From NCBI GenBank assembly GCA_963708725.1, contig CAVPTL010000020.1, positions 59,140 through 123,139 of the forward strand: DNA of 64,000 nucleotides. The letters are read 5' to 3'. Numbering within the stretch: the stretch's first letter is position 1; each line of letters begins with the position of its first letter. The DNA comes from CAVPTL01 sp963708725 (GTDB lineage Bacteria > Actinomycetota > Thermoleophilia > Gaiellales > JAICJC01). The translations under genes were made by a program, and so were the position numbers. The notes beneath the pieces are model-generated. The model was not told where the DNA came from. It searched no databases and saw nothing but the letters and a program-made list of their open reading frames with translations. Positions 23,813 to 31,154 of this stretch are shown in pieces.

Positions 23813-25135
23813 CTACTCGTCGATGGCGCGGTAAAACGACGTGGCGTTCCACGCGAGGCGCTGCATCTTGCCGTCGAGTTCGGCGTCGAACGTGAAGTAC
23901 TCGGGTACCGGCCCGATGGCGTCGCGGGCCCGAAACCGGTGTTCGCCAACCTGGTCGAGATGCTCGATGTCCAGCAGCCGCAATTCGGGCCGACCATCGA
24001 TCCGCACGACCCGGGCAGCGGGCGACCAGGGGTTGTGCGATCGGTACATCCCCGCGTACAGATCGGTCGTGTGGTCAACCGCAGTGGTGTGCTTGGCTGG
24101 AGCCGGCGGCGGTGCCTGGGGCAACTCGCGGCCGTCATGGCGTGCCCGCAGGAGCGCCATCGCGTACTCGGCGATCTCGCCGGCACCGGCCGGCCCGTTT
24201 ATGAGCACCATCGCGCCCAGCCCGCGGCCGACGTCGGCAATCATCATGGCGTGGTGGCCGACCATCCCGCCAGAGTGCGACAGCTCGCGCGTGCCCTCGG
24301 CCACCTCCACCCCCAGTCCGTAGCCATACGGGAGGCCTTCCTCATCGGGCTCGGTGCGATCCACCATGTTCGCGAACGCCGACGCCGAGACGACGCCGTC
24401 AGCCTCGCCGGCCAGCAACAGGCGGATGAACCGGGTCATGTCCTCTGCGGTGGCGACGATCGACCCGTCGGCGGATTCGCTGACGATGTACGGCGCAACC
24501 GCAACCGGGTCGCCCGGGTGCCATTCAACCGTCGGATCGGCCGGCACGTGGCCGTCGGGGATCGCGGGGCGCATCGCAGCGGTGATGGTGGCCGACGCGG
24601 TGTTCATGCCCAGAGGGCGAAGAACTCGCGTCTCGACCGCCTGCGCGGCGGTCTGGCCGGTGACCGCCTCGATCACGAGGCCCAGGGTTGCATAGCCGGT
24701 GTTGGAGTAGTACATCCGCTCTCCGGGCTTCCAGCACGGTTCGAACTCGCCCAGGATCGCCATCGGCACCCGCGAGGGTGGTCCCGGCTCGGAGCCGATC
24801 GGAAGCCCGGCGGTATGCGTCAGCAGGTGGTGAAGCGTGATCGGGCCTTCTCCGAAACGAAACCACGGGAGGTAGCGATCCACCGGCGCGTCGATGTCCA
24901 CCAGCCCCTCGTCCGCCAGCCCGACCAGGCAGGTCGCGGTGATCGACTTGTGGATCGAACCGATCTGGCCGGGGATATCGGGCGTCCACGGAACGCCGCG
25001 GCGGGCATCGCCGTAGGCCCGCACGAGTGTGGGAGCGTCGCGGTCAGTGAGCGCAAGCGAGACGCCGGGAGTGTTTCCGGCCGCGATCTTCTCGAGCACA
25101 TAGGCGTCGAGAAGGGACTCAGCCGGCTCGGTCAC
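23813..25135 (-). CDS. Serine hydrolase of the beta-lactamase / penicillin-binding-protein-like family (class C fold)
   Basis: 440 residues from GTG 25135, overlapping the RNase J stop as GTGA. Catalytic motifs: nucleophile motif SIHK (GSIHKSITATCLVGLADEG), the Tyr motif in YYSNTGYATLGLVIEAVTG, and HSGG near residue 290 in place of the KTG triad. A C-terminal domain of about 100 residues follows. No clear signal peptide, so a cytoplasmic esterase/peptidase-like role is more likely than beta-lactam resistance. The substrate is unknown. Confidence 0.88.
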   Translation of the reverse strand: MTEPAESLLDAYVLEKIAAGNTPGVSLALTDRDAPTLVRAYGDARRGVPWTPDIPGQIGSIHKSITATCLVGLADEGLVDIDAPVDRYLPWFRFGEGPITLHHLLTHTAGLPIGSEPGPPSRVPMAILGEFEPCWKPGERMYYSNTGYATLGLVIEAVTGQTAAQAVETRVLRPLGMNTASATITAAMRPAIPDGHVPADPTVEWHPGDPVAVAPYIVSESADGSIVATAEDMTRFIRLLLAGEADGVVSASAFANMVDRTEPDEEGLPYGYGLGVEVAEGTRELSHSGGMVGHHAMMIADVGRGLGAMVLINGPAGAGEIAEYAMALLRARHDGRELPQAPPPAPAKHTTAVDHTTDLYAGMYRSHNPWSPAARVVRIDGRPELRLLDIEHLDQVGEHRFRARDAIGPVPEYFTFDAELDGKMQRLAWNATSFYRAIDE

Positions 25136-26805
25136 ACCTCGACCACGACCGGCAGCACCATCGGGCGCTTCCCGGTGAGATTCGACACCATCTCGGCGAG
25201 CGCGTCGTGGAGCTGCTGCTGAACCAGGTGAACCTCGGTGGTGCGATGCTCCTGGCATTCGGCCAGCACCCGGTCGACGGCCAGCCGGGCCTGCTCGACG
25301 AGCAGTTCGTCGTCCTCGTCGGGCGCAGCCAAACCGCGCAGAATGACCTCGGGCGGGGCGATGATTTCGGCGGTGTCGGCTGACAGCGTCGCGACCACGA
25401 TCACCACACCGTCGGTGGCGAGGTGGCGGCGGTCACGCAAAACGACATCGCCGGGGTCACCCATGTTGAAGCCATCCACCAGCACCATCCCGGTCTCGAT
25501 CTGACCCTCAACCGAGAGCCCCTCGGCATCGAGTTCGAGCACCGTGCCGTTGTCGGCGATCCGAACCGCGTGCGGCGCAACGCCTGTCTCCTCGGCGATC
25601 CGGGCGTGGGCCTGGAGCATCCGGTACTCCCCATGCACCGGCATGAAGCTGCGCGGCCGCACCGTCTCGAGCATCAGGCGCAGGTCCTCGGCCGAGGCGT
25701 GGCCCGACGCGTTCACGTAGTGGGAGCTGTCGGTCAGGACTCGAGCGCCCTGCCTCGCCAGCCGGTTGATCGTCTCGTTGACCTTGCCCTCGTTGCCGGG
25801 AATTGCTCGCGCCGAGATCACGACGGTGTCGGTGGAGTGAATCTGGATCGCCTGGTGGGTGCCGCCCGCGATCCGGGTGAGGGCCGACATCGGCTCACCC
25901 TGACTGCCGGTGCAGATCACGACGATCTGGTGGTGCATGAACTCGTCCAGCCGCCGGGGCTTGATGATCACGTCGTCGGGGACGTCCGCATAGCCAAGGT
26001 TTCGGGCGATGTTGAAGTTGCGGTTCATGGAACGGCCGACGATTGCCACCACCCGGCCGTTGTCGACCGCGGCATCGACCACCTGCTGTAGCCGGTGGAC
26101 GTGCGAAGAGAACGCGGTCACGATCACCCGGCCGGGCGCGCTGCTGATGATCTCGCGAAGCGATACCCCGACCGTGCGCTCCGATGCCGTCGACCCGGGT
26201 ACCTCCGCGTTGGTGGAGTCGGACATCAGCAGGGCAACGCCCTCGTCGCCGAGTGCCCGCAACCGGGCCAGGTCGGTGGGACGATTGTCGATCGGCGTCG
26301 GGTCGAGCTTGAAATCCCCGGTGTGGATGATCGGCCCGAACTCGGTGTGGAATGCCACAGCCACCGCGTCGGGCACCGAGTGGGTCACCCGCATGAACTC
26401 CATCGTGAACGGTCCCACCTGAACCTGGCCGCCTTCGGGCTTGATCTCGACCAGGTCGACGTGCGGTGTCAGTCCGTGCTCGTCGAGCTTCGACTTGACC
26501 AGACCGAGTGTCAGCCGTGTACCCCACACCTCGGCCGACGTCCCGATTTCGCGCAGCAGGTAGGGCAACGCGCCGATGTGATCCTCGTGCGCATGGGTCA
26601 GAACGATCGCGTCGAGCTTGTCGACGTTCTCGGCCACGTACGTGAAATCGGGGAGCACGATGTCGATGCCGAGCATGTCATCGCGCGGGAAGGTGAGGCC
26701 GGTGTCGAGCAACACCATGCGGCCGCGGTACTCGAACACCGTCATGTTCTTGCCAACCTCACCCAACCCACCCAGCGGGGTGATCCGCACCGGGTCAGCG
26801 GCCAT
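25132..26805 (-). CDS. rnj: Ribonuclease J
   Basis: 557 residues with ATG 26805, whose first base is the last base of the dapA stop (TGATG). Beta-lactamase fold with beta-CASP: LGGLGEVGKNMTVFEY, the metal site THAHEDHIGALPYLL, IIHTGDFKLDPTPID, SDSTNAEVPGST, the beta-CASP motifs (IVTAFSSHVHRLQQ, ASGHASAEDLRLML, MPVHGEYRML), and a C-terminal domain that aids dimerisation. RNase J is a 5'-3' exonuclease and endonuclease for mRNA decay and rRNA maturation. Placement after dapA is common in actinobacteria. A much longer in-frame ORF start is spurious. Confidence 0.96.
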   Translation of the reverse strand: MAADPVRITPLGGLGEVGKNMTVFEYRGRMVLLDTGLTFPRDDMLGIDIVLPDFTYVAENVDKLDAIVLTHAHEDHIGALPYLLREIGTSAEVWGTRLTLGLVKSKLDEHGLTPHVDLVEIKPEGGQVQVGPFTMEFMRVTHSVPDAVAVAFHTEFGPIIHTGDFKLDPTPIDNRPTDLARLRALGDEGVALLMSDSTNAEVPGSTASERTVGVSLREIISSAPGRVIVTAFSSHVHRLQQVVDAAVDNGRVVAIVGRSMNRNFNIARNLGYADVPDDVIIKPRRLDEFMHHQIVVICTGSQGEPMSALTRIAGGTHQAIQIHSTDTVVISARAIPGNEGKVNETINRLARQGARVLTDSSHYVNASGHASAEDLRLMLETVRPRSFMPVHGEYRMLQAHARIAEETGVAPHAVRIADNGTVLELDAEGLSVEGQIETGMVLVDGFNMGDPGDVVLRDRRHLATDGVVIVVATLSADTAEIIAPPEVILRGLAAPDEDDELLVEQARLAVDRVLAECQEHRTTEVHLVQQQLHDALAEMVSNLTGKRPMVLPVVVEV

Positions 26806-27701
26806 CAAGCGGTCGCCGCCGGCAGCAAACCGGAGCTCTCGAGCCCGCGGGTCACCGCTGCGGCCTCGGAGGGCGTGGCTTCGACCAGTGGAAGCCTGAG
26901 GCCTCCCACTCCGTGGCCGAGCAGATTGAGTGCGAACTTGAGCGGGATGGGGTTGGTCGTCACGGCGAGCGCATCGTAGAGCGGCCGGAGCCGTTGGTCG
27001 ATCACACCCGCGCCATCGGTGTCGCCGGCGCGGGCCAGGTCGATCATCTGCCGGAACTCGCGACCGGCCAGGTGGGATCCCACGCAGATGCCTCCGGTGC
27101 CGCCAATCGCCGTGAATGGAGCGACCAGGTCGTCGTTGCCCGCATACAGCACAAGGTCGGTGTCGGCCAGGATCCGGCGAGCCTGCTCGAGATCGGGGGT
27201 CGCCTGCTTGACAGCGGCCACATTGGGAATCTCTGCGATCTCGGCCAGCAGGTCGGGCTCGAGATTCAGCACCACTCGCTGAGGGATGTTGTAGATGATC
27301 ACCGGCCGCCCCTCGGCGGCCTCGGCGATCGCCGTGAAATGAGCGAGGATCCCGGCTCGTGGCGGCTTTGAGTAGTAGGGCGTGACCGCCATCACGGCGT
27401 CGACGCCGGTGGCGAGCGCCGAGCTGGTCAGCGCGACCGAATGGTGGGTGTCGTAGGTGCCGGTGTTGGCCACCACGGTGGCCGACCCCCCGATCTCGGA
27501 GACGACGGCCTCCATCAAATCGAGCTTCTCGCGGTCGGACACGGTTGGGCCCTCGCCGGTTGTGCCGCACACCACGACCCCGTCGGAGCCGGTGTCGACC
27601 AGGTGTCGCGCCATCCGGCGTGCGGATGCGAGGTCCACCTCACCATCGCCGCCAAACGGCGTCACCATCGCGGTCAGCAGTTCTCCGAGCCCGGAACTCA
27701 C
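26805..27701 (-). CDS. dapA: 4-hydroxy-tetrahydrodipicolinate synthase
   Basis: 298 residues from GTG 27701. TIM-barrel aldolase with GELLTAMVTPFGGDGEVDL, the GTTGEGPTVSDREK phosphate-like loop, Tyr of VIIYNIPQRVV, and the Schiff-base lysine in VAAVKQATPDLEQ. It condenses pyruvate with aspartate semialdehyde, the first committed step of lysine and diaminopimelate synthesis. It is downstream of dapB (35 nt) and upstream of RNase J (1 nt overlap). Confidence 0.95.
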   Translation of the reverse strand: MSSGLGELLTAMVTPFGGDGEVDLASARRMARHLVDTGSDGVVVCGTTGEGPTVSDREKLDLMEAVVSEIGGSATVVANTGTYDTHHSVALTSSALATGVDAVMAVTPYYSKPPRAGILAHFTAIAEAAEGRPVIIYNIPQRVVLNLEPDLLAEIAEIPNVAAVKQATPDLEQARRILADTDLVLYAGNDDLVAPFTAIGGTGGICVGSHLAGREFRQMIDLARAGDTDGAGVIDQRLRPLYDALAVTTNPIPLKFALNLLGHGVGGLRLPLVEATPSEAAAVTRGLESSGLLPAATA

Positions 27702-27736
27702 GGGGGTGATTCTAGTTCGTCGATCGGCGACCGTCG

Positions 27737-28402
27737 CTAGAGCACGGCGTCGAGGCCGACGGTGAGTCCCGGGTCGAGCCTGCCGATTCGCCTGACCGCC
27801 AGCAGCACCCCGGGCACGAACGCTTCGCGCGAGGTGGTGTCCTGGCGAATCGTGAGCGTCTCCCCCAACCCGCCGAAGATGACTTCCTGGTGAGCGATCA
27901 ACCCCGGCAGACGCACGCTCGAGATCGGAACATCTCCCCCCATCCGCTCGGCTGTCGCAAGCGCCGTGCCCGAGGGTGCATCCAGCTTGGTATCGGTGTG
28001 AAGCTCGATGATGTGGGCGTCGGGTAAAAGCGCGTGTGCCTGCTCGGCCATGCGCATCATCAGCACCGCCCCGATCGCGAAGTTCGGTGCGTACAGGATG
28101 CGCACGCCCGCCTTCCGGGCAGCGGTGTCGACGTCCGAGCGAAGGTGCGGCTCCAGGCCGGTGGTTCCGAGTACGAGCGACACCCCTGCTGCGGTCGCCG
28201 CCGCACACGCCTCGGCAGCGGCCGCGGGCACGGTGAAGTCGATCACGACGTCGGTGGCCGTTTCTGCGAGTGCCGTGGTCAGCGTGAGCCCAAGCGACGG
28301 TGACGTGGATGCCACCAGCTCGAGGTCGGGCGCAGCTTCGATGGCGGGTACGAGCACCGCTCCGACCCGGCCGGTGGCACCCGAGAGGGTCACGCGCGTC
28401 AT
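27737..28402 (-). CDS. dapB: 4-hydroxy-tetrahydrodipicolinate reductase
   Basis: 221 residues from ATG 28402, overlapping the glyoxalase-fold stop as ATGA. Rossmann motif VTLSGATGRVGAVLV, VVIDFTVPAAAAE, GTTGL, and the catalytic segment APNFAIGAVLMMRMAEQAH and IIELHTDTKLDAPSGTAL (family: HH-KxDAPSGTA). It reduces the DapA product with NAD(P)H. The first His of the family HHxxK motif reads LHTDTK here, with one histidine conserved. It is somewhat shorter than typical (245-270). Confidence 0.94.
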   Translation of the reverse strand: MTRVTLSGATGRVGAVLVPAIEAAPDLELVASTSPSLGLTLTTALAETATDVVIDFTVPAAAAEACAAATAAGVSLVLGTTGLEPHLRSDVDTAARKAGVRILYAPNFAIGAVLMMRMAEQAHALLPDAHIIELHTDTKLDAPSGTALATAERMGGDVPISSVRLPGLIAHQEVIFGGLGETLTIRQDTTSREAFVPGVLLAVRRIGRLDPGLTVGLDAVL

Positions 28403-28776
28403 GCCGCGCCCTGTGACAGCGACAGCACGTTGCCGTCGGGGTCGCGGAACCACGCGACGCGAGCGCCGCTGGGTGCATCCCAGACGCCCAGCTCGTCCTG
28501 GGTCATATCCGGGTAGCGGTTGGTGGTGATTCCCTGCGTCGCGAGCGCCCGCACACTCTCGGTGGCGTCGACGACGTCCCAGCCGAGCACCGTGTAGGGC
28601 GCCGGCTGCACGCGCTCGGCCAGTGTGACCCGCAACGCGGTTCCGCCGGCGTCGAACACGCGGGCAAACGGTGAGGAGTCGACCAGCGGGAGACCGAGCA
28701 CGTCAGCGTAGAAGCCGGTCGCCCGTTCGAGATCGGTGGTCGCCACGAACGCCACCAGAGGAGTTGTCGCCAGCAT
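28399..28776 (-). CDS. Glyoxalase/bleomycin-resistance (VOC) family protein
   Basis: 125 residues, single VOC domain: PLVAFVATTDLERATGFYADVLGL at the start and ARVAWFRDPDGNVLSLSQ at the end, with the repeated beta-alpha-beta-beta-beta pattern. Members bind a metal and act as isomerases, dioxygenases or drug-binding proteins; the role here cannot be inferred. It sits between the M16 protease and dapB, 26 nt after the former, and overlaps dapB by 4 nt. Confidence 0.88.
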   Translation of the reverse strand: MLATTPLVAFVATTDLERATGFYADVLGLPLVDSSPFARVFDAGGTALRVTLAERVQPAPYTVLGWDVVDATESVRALATQGITTNRYPDMTQDELGVWDAPSGARVAWFRDPDGNVLSLSQGAA

Positions 28777-28802
28777 GGCGAGCAGCCTACCGGCTCGGCC
28801 CT

Positions 28803-30092
28803 TTACTCGGTGAGTTCGAGATCGAGTGCGGCGACCGCCTCGTCGAACCGCTCGCGGCTGGGGCCGATGCCCGCGATCGAGAGCCGAGAAGGGTCAAACA
28901 GCTGGCGTGCCAGCGCCGCGATGGCATCTGGCTCGACGGCATCGATCTCGGCGCAGACGCGATCGAGCGAGAGCAACTCGGTGTCGGTGAGCACCGACTT
29001 GCCCAGCCGGCCGGCGCGGTTTGAGGTCGACTCCATACCGAGCATGATCCGGCCCTTGAGGTTCTCCTTGGCGCGGGTCAGCTCGGCCGGGCCAATATCG
29101 CCGTCACCCACCCGTCGCAGCTGGTCGTCGATCACGCGCAGGCATTCGGCCAGATTCTCTTCACGCGTGCCGACGTACACCCCGACCATGCCGGTGTCGG
29201 CGTACTGGGAGGTGAACGAGTACACCGAGTAGGCCATTCCCCGTTGTTCACGGATCTGCTGGAACAGCCGCGAGGACGCCGACCCGCCGAGGATCGAGTC
29301 GAGCAGCGATTCGACGAATCGACGCCGGTCCGATCGCGGCAGCCCAATCCCCCCAAGGCAGACGTGGAACTGCTCCTGCTCGCGCTGTTGAAAGATCAAT
29401 CGGGGCCGGGGCTCCGAGATCCACGGCGACCGTACGCCGACCGTCGGGTCGGGCATCCTCGAAAGCGGGGCAAACCGGGTCTGGATCGCGTGTACGAGCG
29501 GCTCGTGCTCGAGGTTGCCGGCCGCGGCCACGACGATGTTCGGGCCGACGTAGCGCGACTCGTGGTAGGCGCGAACCGCGGCGGGTGGCACGCTCGAGAC
29601 GATCTCCACCGACCCGATGACGGGCTGGCCAAGCGGGTGATCCGCGAACACCGCCCGCGCGATCAGGTCGTGCACCATGTCCTGGGCGGCGTCCTCATAC
29701 ATCGCGATCTCTTCCAGTACGACCTCCCGCTCCGAGGCCATGTCGGCGGGATCAAACCGCGGCGCCAGCAGCATGTCGGACATCACGTCGAGGGCGGTTT
29801 CGAGGTGCGCGTCGAGGATGCGGGCGTGCAGCACCGTGAACTCTTTCCCGGTCGCGGCATTCAGCTCTGCGCCCAGGCCGTCGAAGATCTCCGCGATCTC
29901 GATCGCCGAGTACCGCGCCGATCCTTTGAACAGCATGTGCTCGATGAAGTGTGAGATCCCCGCCTGGCCGGAGGTCTCGTCGCGGGAGCCCGCGCCAATC
30001 CAAATGCCGATCGAAATCGATCGGACACTGGCCACACGCTCGGAAACGATGCGCTCGCCGCCGTCGAGCGTTGTGACTGTATAGCGCTGCAT
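28803..30092 (-). CDS. M16-family zinc metalloprotease
   Basis: 429 residues from ATG 30092. The inverted zinc motif HFIEHMLFKGS (HxxEH) with the downstream glutamate in ERDVVLEEIAMYED-type sequence marks the active N-terminal half. The C-terminal half carries the R/Y pair region RRRFVESLLDSILGGSASSRLFQQIREQRGMAYSVYSF. Mitochondrial processing-peptidase-like proteins of this type degrade or process peptides and commonly follow pnp in Gram-positive bacteria. Here an MscS gene is inserted between pnp and it. Confidence 0.93.
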   Translation of the reverse strand: MQRYTVTTLDGGERIVSERVASVRSISIGIWIGAGSRDETSGQAGISHFIEHMLFKGSARYSAIEIAEIFDGLGAELNAATGKEFTVLHARILDAHLETALDVMSDMLLAPRFDPADMASEREVVLEEIAMYEDAAQDMVHDLIARAVFADHPLGQPVIGSVEIVSSVPPAAVRAYHESRYVGPNIVVAAAGNLEHEPLVHAIQTRFAPLSRMPDPTVGVRSPWISEPRPRLIFQQREQEQFHVCLGGIGLPRSDRRRFVESLLDSILGGSASSRLFQQIREQRGMAYSVYSFTSQYADTGMVGVYVGTREENLAECLRVIDDQLRRVGDGDIGPAELTRAKENLKGRIMLGMESTSNRAGRLGKSVLTDTELLSLDRVCAEIDAVEPDAIAALARQLFDPSRLSIAGIGPSRERFDEAVAALDLELTE

Positions 30093-30150
30093 TCCGGCGC
30101 ATGCTACCAACCAAGGGGGTGGATCTCTTCCCCCGGAAGGGGTACGCCGG

Positions 30151-31062
30151 TTAGCGGTGCTTGCTGAGCGCGAGCGAGCGCTCGAACCGGCGAGTGGCGC
30201 CTTCATCCAGGTGCATGACCACCGGGCCGTGCATGATCAGATCGTCGGGCGCGCGCTCTTTCATGAGGTCGGGCATGAACCGGTCGGCCAGCCATTCGCG
30301 GCCGTACGCCACCGACGCGCGCACCCGCATCCGAACCAGGCCGTCGGCCAGCTTCTCGGTCTCCTCGACCCACGGTGCGATCACGAACTGGGTGGCGCCC
30401 TTGGGAACGATGGAGGCCACGTCGTCGATCAGTGCCCTCCCCCGCTCCTCGTCGGAGACGTACATCTCGAGTGCCACCTCACGCGCTCCGGTGGGACGCA
30501 CCCGGGTGGCGTAGATGGCCGAGTTGTTGACCCGGATCACCTCGCCGGTGACGGTTCTCAATCTGGTCGATCGCAGGCCGACCTCCTCCACGATGCCCTC
30601 CAGCGACCACGGTTCGATCGTAATGTTGTCGCCCACCGCGAACCAGCCCTCGAAGAACATGAAACAGCCGGCCAGGATGTCGGTCAGAAACCGCTGGCCG
30701 GAGAAGGCGATCAGCAGCACGATCAGCGACGCTCCCGCAACGGTGGTGACCCTCCCGGCGCCGGGAATCTGCGCCAACGCGTAGAACAGCGCTATCCCAA
30801 AGACGGTGTAGCGCAGCGTGGTGCGTAGCAGCGAGATCGTGGTCTCACGTCGCTGGAGTCCACGAAAGACGCCGGTATCGGCCTCGTCGCGATTGAGATG
30901 CTTGCGTTCGTTTCGGCGAACCACCCAGGTCGCGAACCGATTCGACCAGCGCGCGACCAGCCAGGCCAGCAAAAAGGCGAGCACGACCAGAAGCAGCGTC
31001 CGCCACGGGTCGGAGATCAGGGCATGGTTTACGTCCTTAGATTTCGTCGCCCAGATCACCAC
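30151..31062 (-). CDS. Small-conductance mechanosensitive channel (MscS family)
   Basis: 303 residues. Three membrane segments (TLLLVVLAFLLAWLVARW, TLRYTVFGIALFYALAQ, and the pore-lining GASLIVLLIAFSGQRFLTDILAGCFMFFEG), then the MscS beta domain (VGDNITIEPWSLEGIVEEVGLRSTRLRT, EVIRVNNSAI) and a C-terminal alpha/beta domain. Such channels open under membrane tension to release solutes. GTG at 31062 or the next GTG at 31059 could start it; GGAGGG is better spaced for the latter. A pair of GGTGCC palindromes lies just upstream. Confidence 0.92.
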   Translation of the reverse strand: MVIWATKSKDVNHALISDPWRTLLLVVLAFLLAWLVARWSNRFATWVVRRNERKHLNRDEADTGVFRGLQRRETTISLLRTTLRYTVFGIALFYALAQIPGAGRVTTVAGASLIVLLIAFSGQRFLTDILAGCFMFFEGWFAVGDNITIEPWSLEGIVEEVGLRSTRLRTVTGEVIRVNNSAIYATRVRPTGAREVALEMYVSDEERGRALIDDVASIVPKGATQFVIAPWVEETEKLADGLVRMRVRASVAYGREWLADRFMPDLMKERAPDDLIMHGPVVMHLDEGATRRFERSLALSKHR

Positions 31063-31085
31063 GAACCCTCCAAACCGAGCCGCTG

Positions 31086-31114
31086 TGAATAACGGTGCCT
31101 GGCACCGTTATTCA
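31086..31114. repeat. Perfect palindrome P1, core GGTGCC-T-GGCACC
   Basis: TGAATAACGGTGCC (31086-31099), central T, then the exact reverse complement (31101-31114). It lies between pnp and the mscS start and is directly followed by P2. The 29-base element could form a 14-bp hairpin with almost no loop in DNA or RNA. It is part of a three-copy family in this window. Confidence 0.9.
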
Positions 31115-31116
31115 TC

Positions 31117-31145
31117 TGGGGGTTGGTGCCAGGCACCAACCCCCA
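31117..31145. repeat. Perfect palindrome P2, core GGTGCC-A-GGCACC
   Basis: TGGGGGTTGGTGCC (31117-31130), central A, exact reverse complement (31132-31145). It has the same core and total length as P1, but the outer arms are entirely different (GGGGGTT against GAATAAC) and still fully complementary. It ends nine bases before the pnp stop codon. Confidence 0.9.
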
Positions 31146-31154
31146 AATGCGTTC

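Noticed and set aside
23813..25135. Beta-lactam resistance enzyme
   Set aside because: Motifs fit the wider serine-hydrolase family; no signal peptide and no KTG motif.
26806..27570. Extended N-terminus for RNase J
   Set aside because: It is an out-of-frame shadow of dapA; the conserved start is ATG 26805.
28399..28776. Drug-resistance gene
   Set aside because: VOC-fold proteins are diverse; nothing specific to bleomycin or fosfomycin resistance is visible.
31086..31145. Start of a CRISPR array
   Set aside because: Only two units, palindromic through their whole length, no spacers and no cas genes.
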